A stretch of DNA of 41,938 nt from Sphingopyxis sp. GTDB lineage: Bacteria; Pseudomonadota; Alphaproteobacteria; Sphingomonadales; Sphingomonadaceae. Position numbers and translations under genes: made by a program. The stretch covers positions 1-41,938 of the forward strand of contig PNNB01000021.1 of the NCBI GenBank assembly GCA_013823985.1, written 5' to 3'. The notes under the pieces were generated by a model. It saw nothing but the letters and a program-made list of their open reading frames with translations, made no database searches and was not told the origin of the DNA. Below are positions 18,031 through 25,589 of this stretch, in pieces. Positions within the stretch are counted from its first letter, which is position 1, and every line of letters begins with the position of its first letter.

Positions 18031-19437
18031 ATGACAGAAAAGTCAGGAGAGCAGACGAATCTGCCATTCGTGGCCGCAATTGTCGCTGTAGCGACGATCG
18101 GTGGCTTATTATTTGGATATGACAGTGGTGCGGTCAACGGCACCCAAGATGGCCTGAAATCCGCATTTCAACTTAGCGACGAAGGACTCGGCTTTACCGT
18201 CGGCTCTCTGTTGCTGGGTTGCATGGCGGGTTCTTTTCTCGCGGGGCGTCTCGCCGATGCGTTGGGCCGCCGCAATGTGATGATGCTGGCGGCGATATTG
18301 TTTTTAATCGGCGCAATAATTCAGGGCTTCGCCCATGAGCAGCTGATATTTGTCGTTGCCCGGTTCATGGGCGGCATGGCCGTTGGTGCCGCCAGCGTCC
18401 TGTCACCTGCCTATATATCGGAAGTGGCGCCCGCAAATATCCGCGGACGGATGACGACGATCCAGCAGATCATGATCATCACCGGTCTAACCGCTGCGTT
18501 CGTGGTGAACTACGCCCTCGCACACAGCGCGGGTAAATCCACCGAGATATTCTGGGGGGGTTATGAAGCGTGGCGCTGGATGTACTGGATGCAGGCAATT
18601 CCAGCCGCAATCTTTTTGGTCGCGTTGTTCTTCATCCCTGAAAGCCCGCGCTATCTGGTCTCCAAAGGACGCGATGCCGAGGCGAAAGTGGTTTTGGGCC
18701 GCTTGTTCGGACAAGGGTCTTCCGAAAGCAAACTTGCCGATATCCGTGCCAGTTTCAACGAAGATCACCGCCCGCGTCTTGGTGACGTCATGGCGTCGGG
18801 GACCATATTCCGGCCGATCGTTTGGGCAGGATTGTTGCTTGCCGTGTTCCAACAACTCGTCGGCATCAACGTGATTTTCTATTATGGTGCCACCTTGTGG
18901 CAGTCCGCCGGATTTACCGAAGATCAGTCCTTGCTGATCAACATCGGTTCGGGGGTCGTGTCGATTGCGATCTGCTTCTTCACCGCGGCATTTGTGGACC
19001 GGATCGGGCGCAAGCCATTGTTGCTGATCGGCTCGCTGGGCATGGCGGTCACGCTGTTCGCGATGGCTTACGCCTTTTTGAACGGTACGCTCGACGGTGC
19101 AGGCAAACTGCAGCTATCGGATAGCGACGGTGTGATCGCACTGGTCGCCGCCAACCTGTATGTGATGTTCTTCAACGCAAGCTGGGGACCTGTCATGTGG
19201 GTCATGTTGGGGGAAATGTTCCCCAACCAGATCCGCGGAAGTGCGCTGGCCGTTTGCGGCCTGGCACAATGGGGTGCCAACTATGCGATCACCCAGGCGT
19301 TCCCGATCATGTTGGCGAGCCTGGGCCTTGCCATCAGCTATAGTTTCTATGGCGCCTGCGCCTTGGTCAGCTTTTTCCTTGTGAAGGCTTTCATCAAGGA
19401 GACAGCCGGTAAGGAATTGGAACAGATGGAAGGCTAA
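18031..19437 (+). CDS. MFS sugar:proton symporter (probable D-xylose transporter)
   Basis: A 468-residue inner-membrane transporter of the major facilitator sugar porter family, with 12 predicted membrane segments. Family motifs are GYDSGAVNG in helix 1, GRLADALGRR between helices 2 and 3, PESPRYLVSKGR at the central loop, QQLVGINVIFYYG in helix 7 and DRIGRKPLLLIG between helices 8 and 9. XylE and GLUT relatives share these. The start at 18031 has GGGAGAGG at 6 bases; the frame upstream is open but not family-like. Divergent from xylBA with its own operator. In this context D-xylose is the likely cargo; glucose or arabinose cannot be excluded. Confidence 0.93.
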   Translation: MTEKSGEQTNLPFVAAIVAVATIGGLLFGYDSGAVNGTQDGLKSAFQLSDEGLGFTVGSLLLGCMAGSFLAGRLADALGRRNVMMLAAILFLIGAIIQGFAHEQLIFVVARFMGGMAVGAASVLSPAYISEVAPANIRGRMTTIQQIMIITGLTAAFVVNYALAHSAGKSTEIFWGGYEAWRWMYWMQAIPAAIFLVALFFIPESPRYLVSKGRDAEAKVVLGRLFGQGSSESKLADIRASFNEDHRPRLGDVMASGTIFRPIVWAGLLLAVFQQLVGINVIFYYGATLWQSAGFTEDQSLLINIGSGVVSIAICFFTAAFVDRIGRKPLLLIGSLGMAVTLFAMAYAFLNGTLDGAGKLQLSDSDGVIALVAANLYVMFFNASWGPVMWVMLGEMFPNQIRGSALAVCGLAQWGANYAITQAFPIMLASLGLAISYSFYGACALVSFFLVKAFIKETAGKELEQMEG

Positions 19438-19458
19438 GCTTCCATAGCATCACAGAGA

Positions 19459-19489
19459 AAAGGCCCGCCTCGACAGCGGGCCTTTTTTT
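19459..19489. terminator. Bidirectional Rho-independent terminator
   Basis: AAAGGCCCGC / GCGGGCCTTT stem with a short loop, followed by T7 on the plus strand and preceded by A-rich sequence that gives TTTT on the minus strand. It lies between the convergent transporter and the halogenase-like operon and touches the stop codon of the latter. Confidence 0.92.
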
Positions 19490-20990
19490 ATGCGGCGCAA
19501 TTTTCGCGGATGAAGTCCCGATGCTTTGGCATATATTCGGCCGAGTTCGTCACCGCCGTCTGTATTTGGTTTAGACGGGACTGCGTTTCTTCGACCGACA
19601 AAAGCTGCGCCACGGGATCAAAGGTGCGCGGTTTCATCAACTGGCCCGTCATGACCGCGAACCAGCTGGTGTCGTTGAACAACTCCTCATTCTCGCGGAA
19701 ACAACGGCCACTATTTTCAAACACGGCAATCTTTTCGGCCAGTCGGTCGGGCACGTCCATCGTGCGGCAATAATCCCAGAAGGGCGTATCGTTTCGCTCG
19801 GTTGCTTTATAGTGCAGAACAAGGAAGTCGCGGATTTCCTCGGTTTCCGTGGTGATGACGCGGTTGTAGCGGTCGATATCGACAGGGTTGAAACTGCGAT
19901 CCGGAAAGTTGGAAAGCAGGCGGGCGATGCCGCTTTGGATCATCCAGATGCTGGTCGATTCCAGCGGTTCCATAAATCCGGAGGCCAGGCCGATGGCCAC
20001 GCAATTTTTCACCCAATGCTTTTTACGATGCCCTGTGGTGAATTTGATAATCCTTGGCTCGGCAAGCGGTTCGCCATCCAGATTGGCGAGCAAGGTTTCT
20101 CGGACCGCGTCGTCGCTGATGAAGTCGCTGCAATAAACATAGCCATTGCCGATCCGGTGCTGCAGCGGAATGCGCCACTGCCAACCTGCATCGCGTGCGG
20201 TCGAGCGGGTATAGGGTGTAATCTCTTCGACGCCAGAACAGGGGACGGCCATGGCGCGGTTGGCGGGGAGATATTTCGACCAATCGACATAGCCGGATTT
20301 CAGCGCACCTTCGATCAGCAATCCGTGAAAGCCCGAACAGTCGATAAACAGATCCGCTTCAATGCGGCCGCCATCTTCCATCTCGACAGCTTCGATAAAA
20401 CCGCTCTCGCTGTTTTGAAGAACGCGCGTGATCTTGCCTTCCCGCCGCGTCACGCCCGCCGCCTCGGCATATTCGCGCAAGAACAACGCATAGAGCCCTG
20501 CATCGAAATGAAAGGCGTAGGAAATCTGCGACAAGGGTGAGTTTCCGGCGTCGATCGGCCGCATGAACTTTCCATATTCAGCCGCTTTGGCCTGAATGGA
20601 ATATTCGTCGATCCACGGTGCCAGACCATTTTGGTACAGCCGCTGCCAATATGCGTGGAAAGAGACGCCTTCCATGTCCACACCATATTTGCCGAAGGGG
20701 TGGAAATAGGTGTGCCCCTTGCGGCCCCAGTCGACGAACTGGATACCCAGCTTGAAACTGCCTTTGGTACGGCGAACAAAATCATTTTCGCTGATGCCCA
20801 GCATCCGGTTGAAAATGTTGATCTGCGGGATGGTCGCTTCGCCAACGCCCACCGTTCCGATCGCGTCGGATTCGATCAATGTGATTTTGGCATAGTCACG
20901 GCCCAGCACTTTAGCGAGCGCGGACGCCGTCATCCAGCCGGCGGTACCACCACCCACGATTGCTATGCTGCGAATGCGGTTGTCGGTCAC
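19488..20990 (-). CDS. Flavin-dependent (tryptophan) halogenase-like protein 1
   Basis: A 500-residue FAD-binding protein of the PrnA/RebH tryptophan-halogenase family, full length. The FAD motif GGGTAGWM lies at 13-20 and GVGEATIP at 48-55. The catalytic Lys (PrnA Lys79) is Lys80 in GSFKLG. The HPFG active-site motif is at 97-100, the halogenase signature WQWRIP at 270-275, and the partner Glu is Glu344 in EPLESTS, where PrnA has Gly after EST. The start is GTG at 20990: AGGGAG lies 7 bases before it, and the previous gene ends one base away. Last gene of the four-gene operon. No signal peptide; cytoplasmic. It probably halogenates (perhaps brominates) an electron-rich substrate, which is unknown. 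It would need reduced FAD, and no reductase gene is nearby. Confidence 0.93.
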   Translation of the reverse strand: MTDNRIRSIAIVGGGTAGWMTASALAKVLGRDYAKITLIESDAIGTVGVGEATIPQINIFNRMLGISENDFVRRTKGSFKLGIQFVDWGRKGHTYFHPFGKYGVDMEGVSFHAYWQRLYQNGLAPWIDEYSIQAKAAEYGKFMRPIDAGNSPLSQISYAFHFDAGLYALFLREYAEAAGVTRREGKITRVLQNSESGFIEAVEMEDGGRIEADLFIDCSGFHGLLIEGALKSGYVDWSKYLPANRAMAVPCSGVEEITPYTRSTARDAGWQWRIPLQHRIGNGYVYCSDFISDDAVRETLLANLDGEPLAEPRIIKFTTGHRKKHWVKNCVAIGLASGFMEPLESTSIWMIQSGIARLLSNFPDRSFNPVDIDRYNRVITTETEEIRDFLVLHYKATERNDTPFWDYCRTMDVPDRLAEKIAVFENSGRCFRENEELFNDTSWFAVMTGQLMKPRTFDPVAQLLSVEETQSRLNQIQTAVTNSAEYMPKHRDFIRENCAA

Positions 20991-20991
20991 T

Positions 20992-22497
20992 TCAAACTCC
21001 CTTGCAATGGCGCATGATATAGTCCGCATGCGACGGCATATTGTCTGCGGCTTGCCGGAATGACTGGCCCATGCCGGCAAGCAATTTCTTCATCGGACCA
21101 TCCGGGACCGCATCGACCAGCGGATCATAGCCGGCGGGAATCAAGCCCTGACCGATCATGACTGCTGTCCAGTTGGTATCGGTAAACAGCTCGTCCTCAT
21201 AGCGGAACAGGCGGCCCCGCCCGGCAAAAAGGTCAATCTTCCGGCGTAAGCTGTCGGGTATATCCATAGCCGCACATTGCCGCCAGAATGGCTCGGTCCG
21301 TTCATTCAGCTTGTAATGCAAGATCAGAAAATCGCGGATATGTTCCCACTGGGAAGCGGTCAGCCGGTTATACTCGTCCCGCTCGGTGGCTTTGAAATCC
21401 GTGTCCGGAAACAAAGCGAGCAGCTTCGATATGCCCGCCTGAATCAGGTGGATGCTTGTGGACTCCAATGGCTCCAGAAAACCACCTGCCAATCCGAGTG
21501 CTACGCAATTCTTGTTCCACGCAAGCTTGCGGCGGCCGGTAACGAACTTCAGCGGCCTTGGCTCGGCAAGTGGTTCTGAATCGAGATGCCCCATCAAGAT
21601 AGTGGCTGCGGCTTCGTCCGAAAGCTGGCTGCTGCAATAGACCAGACCATTGCCGGTGCGATGCTGGAGCGGTATGCGCCATTGCCACCCTGCCGCGCGG
21701 GCGGACGAACGTGTGCAGGGAAGCAAAGGCTCGGTTCGTGCGGTCGGCACGGCAAGGGCGCTGTCGCACGGCAGCCAATGGGACCAGTCTTCATACCCGG
21801 TTTGCAGGCATTGCTCGATCAGGAGCGCGCGAAATCCCGTGCAGTCGATGAAAAGCTCGCCTTCGATCCGCGCGCCGTCTTCCATCGCCAGTGCCGTGAT
21901 AAATCCGTTCGCTGGATCTTGCTCTACCCGATTGATCTTGCCTTCGCGCCGAACGACCCCGCGCGCTTCGGAATAGGAACGCAGGAAAAGTGCGTAAAGT
22001 CCGGCATCGAAATGATAGGCATAGTCCAGCGCTGGCCCGGCGGGCCCCGGAATATGTTCAGGCCGGTCAAAACGGTAATGGCGCGCGGCCACAGCGGACA
22101 TGTTGAACTCGTTCAGCGGCACGGCAAAACCGAGCTTTTGAAGCTTCAACCAGAAATGGTGAAATTTGATGCCATTGATGTCGTGCCCATAGGGGCCGAA
22201 GGGATGCAGATAGGCTTCACCTTCACGTTGCCAGCCGTCAAATTCGATGCCCAGCTTAAAAGAGCCCTTGGTCGCCGCCACGAACTCATTCTCATCAATA
22301 CCGAGCATGGCATTGAAGGTCTTGATCGGGGGAATGGTTGCCTCGCCAACACCGACAATGCCGATATCGTCGGACTCGACAAGGGTGACGGAGCTTTCCT
22401 GCATCGGCAGCATTTTCGAAAGCGCTGCGGCTGCCATCCAGCCTGCGGTTCCACCACCTGCTATGACAATTTTCCGGACGGGGCCTGCCGAACTCAT
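20992..22497 (-). CDS. Flavin-dependent (tryptophan) halogenase-like protein 2
   Basis: A 501-residue paralog of the neighbouring genes. GGGTAGWM lies at 14-21, GVGEATIP follows, the catalytic Lys81 is in GSFKLG, the HPFG motif is kept, WQWRIP is at 271-276 and Glu345 is in EPLESTS. All positions considered essential for chlorination or bromination in PrnA/RebH are therefore kept. Its ATG overlaps the stop of gene 3 as ATGA, and its own stop is one base from the GTG of gene 1, so translation is chained. Sequence differs enough from genes 1 and 4 to rule out a recent duplication, suggesting distinct substrates or positions. Substrate unknown. Confidence 0.93.
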   Translation of the reverse strand: MSSAGPVRKIVIAGGGTAGWMAAAALSKMLPMQESSVTLVESDDIGIVGVGEATIPPIKTFNAMLGIDENEFVAATKGSFKLGIEFDGWQREGEAYLHPFGPYGHDINGIKFHHFWLKLQKLGFAVPLNEFNMSAVAARHYRFDRPEHIPGPAGPALDYAYHFDAGLYALFLRSYSEARGVVRREGKINRVEQDPANGFITALAMEDGARIEGELFIDCTGFRALLIEQCLQTGYEDWSHWLPCDSALAVPTARTEPLLPCTRSSARAAGWQWRIPLQHRTGNGLVYCSSQLSDEAAATILMGHLDSEPLAEPRPLKFVTGRRKLAWNKNCVALGLAGGFLEPLESTSIHLIQAGISKLLALFPDTDFKATERDEYNRLTASQWEHIRDFLILHYKLNERTEPFWRQCAAMDIPDSLRRKIDLFAGRGRLFRYEDELFTDTNWTAVMIGQGLIPAGYDPLVDAVPDGPMKKLLAGMGQSFRQAADNMPSHADYIMRHCKGV

Positions 22498-23912
22498 GCC
22501 GCAACGGCCTTTTGCGATTGCAGATAGGATAGCTGCGGAGGAAGGGACGACACAGCTTTCAGCATGACCGCGCGCACCCGTTCGAAATGCGCGGCGATCG
22601 CCTCGCCAGCAATGCCATTGGCGACGACATCATAGCGTCGGGGCGTGATGTCGAGTGCTTCGAAAAGCGCGATCCAGTCCCATGTTTCGAAGGTTTCTTC
22701 ATCATATAAGGCAACCCGGCCGCTCGCTTCATAGGCCGAAAGGCGATGGGTAAGGCGCTCGGGAAGCGGAGGTGCGGATCGGTCCGTCCGCACAAAATGG
22801 AGTATCGCGTAATCGCGTGCGTTTTCGAGTTGCTCGACTGTTTGGCGGTTATACTCGGTTGCTTCCACCGACGATTCCCGGCTGTGCGGAAATAGGTCGA
22901 GCAGCCGGGACAGGGCTGTGGCGACTAGATGCAACTGGGTCGATGCGACAGGCTCGAGGACAGCGGCGGCACCTCCGATCGCCAAGCAATTTCCCGTCCA
23001 GGGCAAGGCAATGCGGCCGTTGGTGAATGCATAGGTCCCCGCTGCGCCCGTTCCTGCGCTGCGGCTAAAGACAAGCTCTTCGACCCAATCCTGGCAGGAG
23101 AGGAAGCGTTGCCACCCGTCATCATGCGCCTCGATATGTGCGTACAGGGGAGGGGGGGATGTGGAGGGTGTGATCGACACCCGCATGTCGTTATTGGGGA
23201 GCCAAGCGCTCCAGTCTTCAAACGCAAAGCCCGACATTTTGCTGGCGAGATGGCGGGCCGGACCGCTGCAGTCGAGGAAAAAATCGCCTTCCACGATGTG
23301 GCCGGTAGACAACCGAACGCAATCTATTCGGTCGTTGCTCTTGAAATGAACTTCTTCCGGGACGCCCTCGATTACCGAAACGCCGCGCTGCATCGCTGCA
23401 TTCTGGAGATAGTCCCGGTAGCCATCGACATGGAGATGGAGGCCATGGGCCATGGTCGACAGGACCGAGCGGCCATCGCCCCGATAGGGTGCAAAGCGCC
23501 CCGTTTGCGCAGCGAGTGCGGCAACAGAATAGTTGGCAAGATTTACCGTGCCACCCTCTGCCCTGACGCGCGCCATCAGATGATGAAAGGCCACAGGCCC
23601 GAGATTCGCACCGACCTCGCCATGCGGATTAAAGGCGACGGCACCGGATTCGCCCCAATTGCTCAACGCCCTGCCGAGGCCATAACTGCTCCCGGTTTGG
23701 GCCGCCAATTGGTCTTCATCGATATCCAGACGCGCGTGCAGTTCGGCAACCGACGGAAGGGTCGCTTCGATTGCCACAGGCAGGCCGAGCGAGTCATCAA
23801 TCCCTCCCGTGTCGACCAGAACGATCGCACAGCTGGTTTTTGCGGCCAAAGCCAAGGCGGATAGCCATGCTGCCACCCCGCCGCCAACAATCACAATTCT
23901 CTCAATGGGCAT
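22494..23912 (-). CDS. Degenerate halogenase-family flavoprotein lacking catalytic residues (protein 3)
   Basis: A 472-residue member of the same family that spans the whole fold but has lost the active site. The FAD motif is altered to GGGVAAW. The catalytic Lys position is Gly78 (SSYGLG). HPFG has become NPHG (Asn95, His97). The WxWxIP signature is gone (GWQRFLSCQ), and the Glu position is Ala323 in EPVASTQ. Conserved scaffold segments such as FFLDCSG and EYNRQTVEQLENARDYAILH remain and the frame is intact, so it is not a pseudogene. The start MPIERIVIVGGG (23912) overlaps the end of gene 4 by 11 bases. It may be a partner or substrate-presenting subunit for the active paralogs, or a flavoenzyme with another chemistry; both are inference. 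Confidence 0.88.
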   Translation of the reverse strand: MPIERIVIVGGGVAAWLSALALAAKTSCAIVLVDTGGIDDSLGLPVAIEATLPSVAELHARLDIDEDQLAAQTGSSYGLGRALSNWGESGAVAFNPHGEVGANLGPVAFHHLMARVRAEGGTVNLANYSVAALAAQTGRFAPYRGDGRSVLSTMAHGLHLHVDGYRDYLQNAAMQRGVSVIEGVPEEVHFKSNDRIDCVRLSTGHIVEGDFFLDCSGPARHLASKMSGFAFEDWSAWLPNNDMRVSITPSTSPPPLYAHIEAHDDGWQRFLSCQDWVEELVFSRSAGTGAAGTYAFTNGRIALPWTGNCLAIGGAAAVLEPVASTQLHLVATALSRLLDLFPHSRESSVEATEYNRQTVEQLENARDYAILHFVRTDRSAPPLPERLTHRLSAYEASGRVALYDEETFETWDWIALFEALDITPRRYDVVANGIAGEAIAAHFERVRAVMLKAVSSLPPQLSYLQSQKAVAA

Positions 23913-25410
23913 GGGCGCCAATCTGCCGAATAAAATCAGCGTGGGTTGCCAACCCTTGGGCGGCAAGGTGGCAATCGGATCGCAGGCGATCGAATTGGGC
24001 CTTGAGTTCCGCCTCGGGAATGGCCTCACCCAGCGGATCGTTGTTCTGCGGAATAACGCGCTGGCCGAGATAAACCGCTATCCAGCTTGCATCGAGAAAC
24101 ATGCCATCCCGGTAATTGACGACCACGCCCCGCTCGCGGAACATATTTATCTTATGCGTGAGTGAGTCCGGGATCGGCATCGTCCGCACATAATTCCAGA
24201 ACGGCGTGTCATCGCGTTCGGTCGCATGATAATGCAGGATGAGGAAATCACGAACGCGCTCATACTCCAGATCCATCAACCGGTTATATTCCGACGCCAG
24301 TGCTGGGTCCCAGCTTTGATCCGGGAAAAATTCAAGCAGACGGCCGATTGCAAGCTGGATCAAATGGATACTTGTCGATTCAAGCGGTTCCAGAAATCCG
24401 GCGGACAAACCTATGGCTACGACATTTTTCGACCATTGTGTGCGGCGCTTGCCCGTGACGAAGCGCAACTGGTTCAACTTGGCCAATGGCGCGCTTTCCA
24501 GTTGATCCACTAATGTAGTGGCTGCCGCGTCGTCCGAAATATAGTTGCTGCAATAGACATGTCCGTTCCCAACGCGATGCTGCAACGGAATGCGCCAGAT
24601 CCATCCGGCATCTTGCGCGGTGGCCCGCGTGTAGGGCGTCAAAGGTCCGGCGGTTGCGCAGGGGACTGCGACGGCGCGGTCGCACGGCAGCCAATGTTGC
24701 CAGTTTTCGTATCCGCTCTGCGATGCGCCTTCGATGAGCAAGCCACGAAAGCCCGAGCAATCGACGAAGAGATCAGCAGATAGCGATGCGCCATTGTCCA
24801 TCTTCACCGATTGGACAAAGCCACTTTCGGATTCGAGCGCGACATCGATGATTTTCCCTTCATGCCGCGTCACACCGCGCTCTTCGGCATAGGCACGCAG
24901 ATATTTGGCATACAGACCTGCATCGAACTGGAACGCATAAGAATAGGTCGACAGCAGCGAATCGGGATCGTCTGCGGGATAGGAAAAACGACCAGCGCGT
25001 GCGGCCATGACCGGCAAGGAATAGTCTTCGATCGGATGGCCGCCGGTTGATCGGTGCATGCGCGCCCAGTGTTGATGGAAAGCGACTCCACCAATGCTCT
25101 CACCAAAAGCACCGAAGGGATGGATATATGAGTCGCCGGAGCGGCCCCAGTTGCAAAATTCGATGCCCAGTTTGAACGTGGCCTTGGTCTTGGCCATAAA
25201 ATCCGCTTCGTCGAAGCCGAGTTTCTGGTTGAAAAAACGGATGTGCGGAACGGTTGCTTCGCCAACGCCGACGGTGCCAATCTCTTCCGATTCGATCAGA
25301 TGAATCGCGTATTTCTGCCCCGAAAGCATATGTGACAGCGCCGCAGCCGTCATCCAGCCGGCGGTGCCGCCACCTACAATGACTATCCGTTCAATTGGCC
25401 GACTTGGCAT
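23902..25410 (-). CDS. Flavin-dependent (tryptophan) halogenase-like protein 4 (operon lead gene)
   Basis: A 502-residue member of the family. GGGTAGWM lies at 13-20, GVGEATVP at 48-55, Lys80 in ATFKLG, HPFG at 97-100, WIWRIP at 270-275 and Glu344 in EPLESTS, so the catalytic set is complete. It is the first gene of the operon, translated from an ATG with GAGG about 5 bases upstream, and overlaps gene 3 by 11 bases. It starts 101 bases from operator copy 4 and diverges from the large TonB receptor. This arrangement couples expression of the halogenase-like set to polysaccharide uptake. The natural substrate is unknown. Confidence 0.93.
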   Translation of the reverse strand: MPSRPIERIVIVGGGTAGWMTAAALSHMLSGQKYAIHLIESEEIGTVGVGEATVPHIRFFNQKLGFDEADFMAKTKATFKLGIEFCNWGRSGDSYIHPFGAFGESIGGVAFHQHWARMHRSTGGHPIEDYSLPVMAARAGRFSYPADDPDSLLSTYSYAFQFDAGLYAKYLRAYAEERGVTRHEGKIIDVALESESGFVQSVKMDNGASLSADLFVDCSGFRGLLIEGASQSGYENWQHWLPCDRAVAVPCATAGPLTPYTRATAQDAGWIWRIPLQHRVGNGHVYCSNYISDDAAATTLVDQLESAPLAKLNQLRFVTGKRRTQWSKNVVAIGLSAGFLEPLESTSIHLIQLAIGRLLEFFPDQSWDPALASEYNRLMDLEYERVRDFLILHYHATERDDTPFWNYVRTMPIPDSLTHKINMFRERGVVVNYRDGMFLDASWIAVYLGQRVIPQNNDPLGEAIPEAELKAQFDRLRSDCHLAAQGLATHADFIRQIGAHAH

Positions 25411-25511
25411 ATCAACCTCGAGCCTCCCCGTTTTTCTTGTTCTTTGCTATCTGCAAGATGTAGCATTTTCATTCTTGCGAAAGCGACAAATATGCACTAC
25501 TCCAAAAATAA

Positions 25512-25525
25512 TGGTAGCGCTACCG
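25512..25525. promoter_or_regulatory. LacI-type operator, copy 4
   Basis: TGGTAGCGCTACCG, perfect 12-bp palindromic core. Its start lies 33 bp from that of the identical copy 5, about three helical turns, in the gap between the halogenase-like operon and the TonB receptor. Confidence 0.88.
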
Positions 25526-25544
25526 TTAGAATTGCGCACCATAA

Positions 25545-25558
25545 TGGTAGCGCTACCG
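25545..25558. promoter_or_regulatory. LacI-type operator, copy 5 (TonB receptor)
   Basis: TGGTAGCGCTACCG, identical to copy 4, ending 31 bases before the receptor start codon, a position suited to repression. Confidence 0.88.
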
Positions 25559-25589
25559 TAAACAGGGCGCAAGGAATTGGGAGAGGTTC

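Noticed and set aside
22929..23864. Plus-strand open frame of 311 codons opposite halogenase-like gene 3
   Set aside because: Composition is Cys/His/Arg-rich as in other shadows; the minus-strand frame aligns to its neighbours throughout.
22494..23912. Halogenase-like gene 3 as a pseudogene
   Set aside because: No stop or frameshift over 472 codons, translational overlap with both neighbours, and conserved scaffold segments argue for a maintained protein.
19488..25410. Halogenated natural-product (NRPS/PKS or pyrrolnitrin/rebeccamycin-like) cluster
   Set aside because: No NRPS, PKS, tryptophan-oxidase, dimerising enzyme, reductase or export gene nearby; the context is polysaccharide use.
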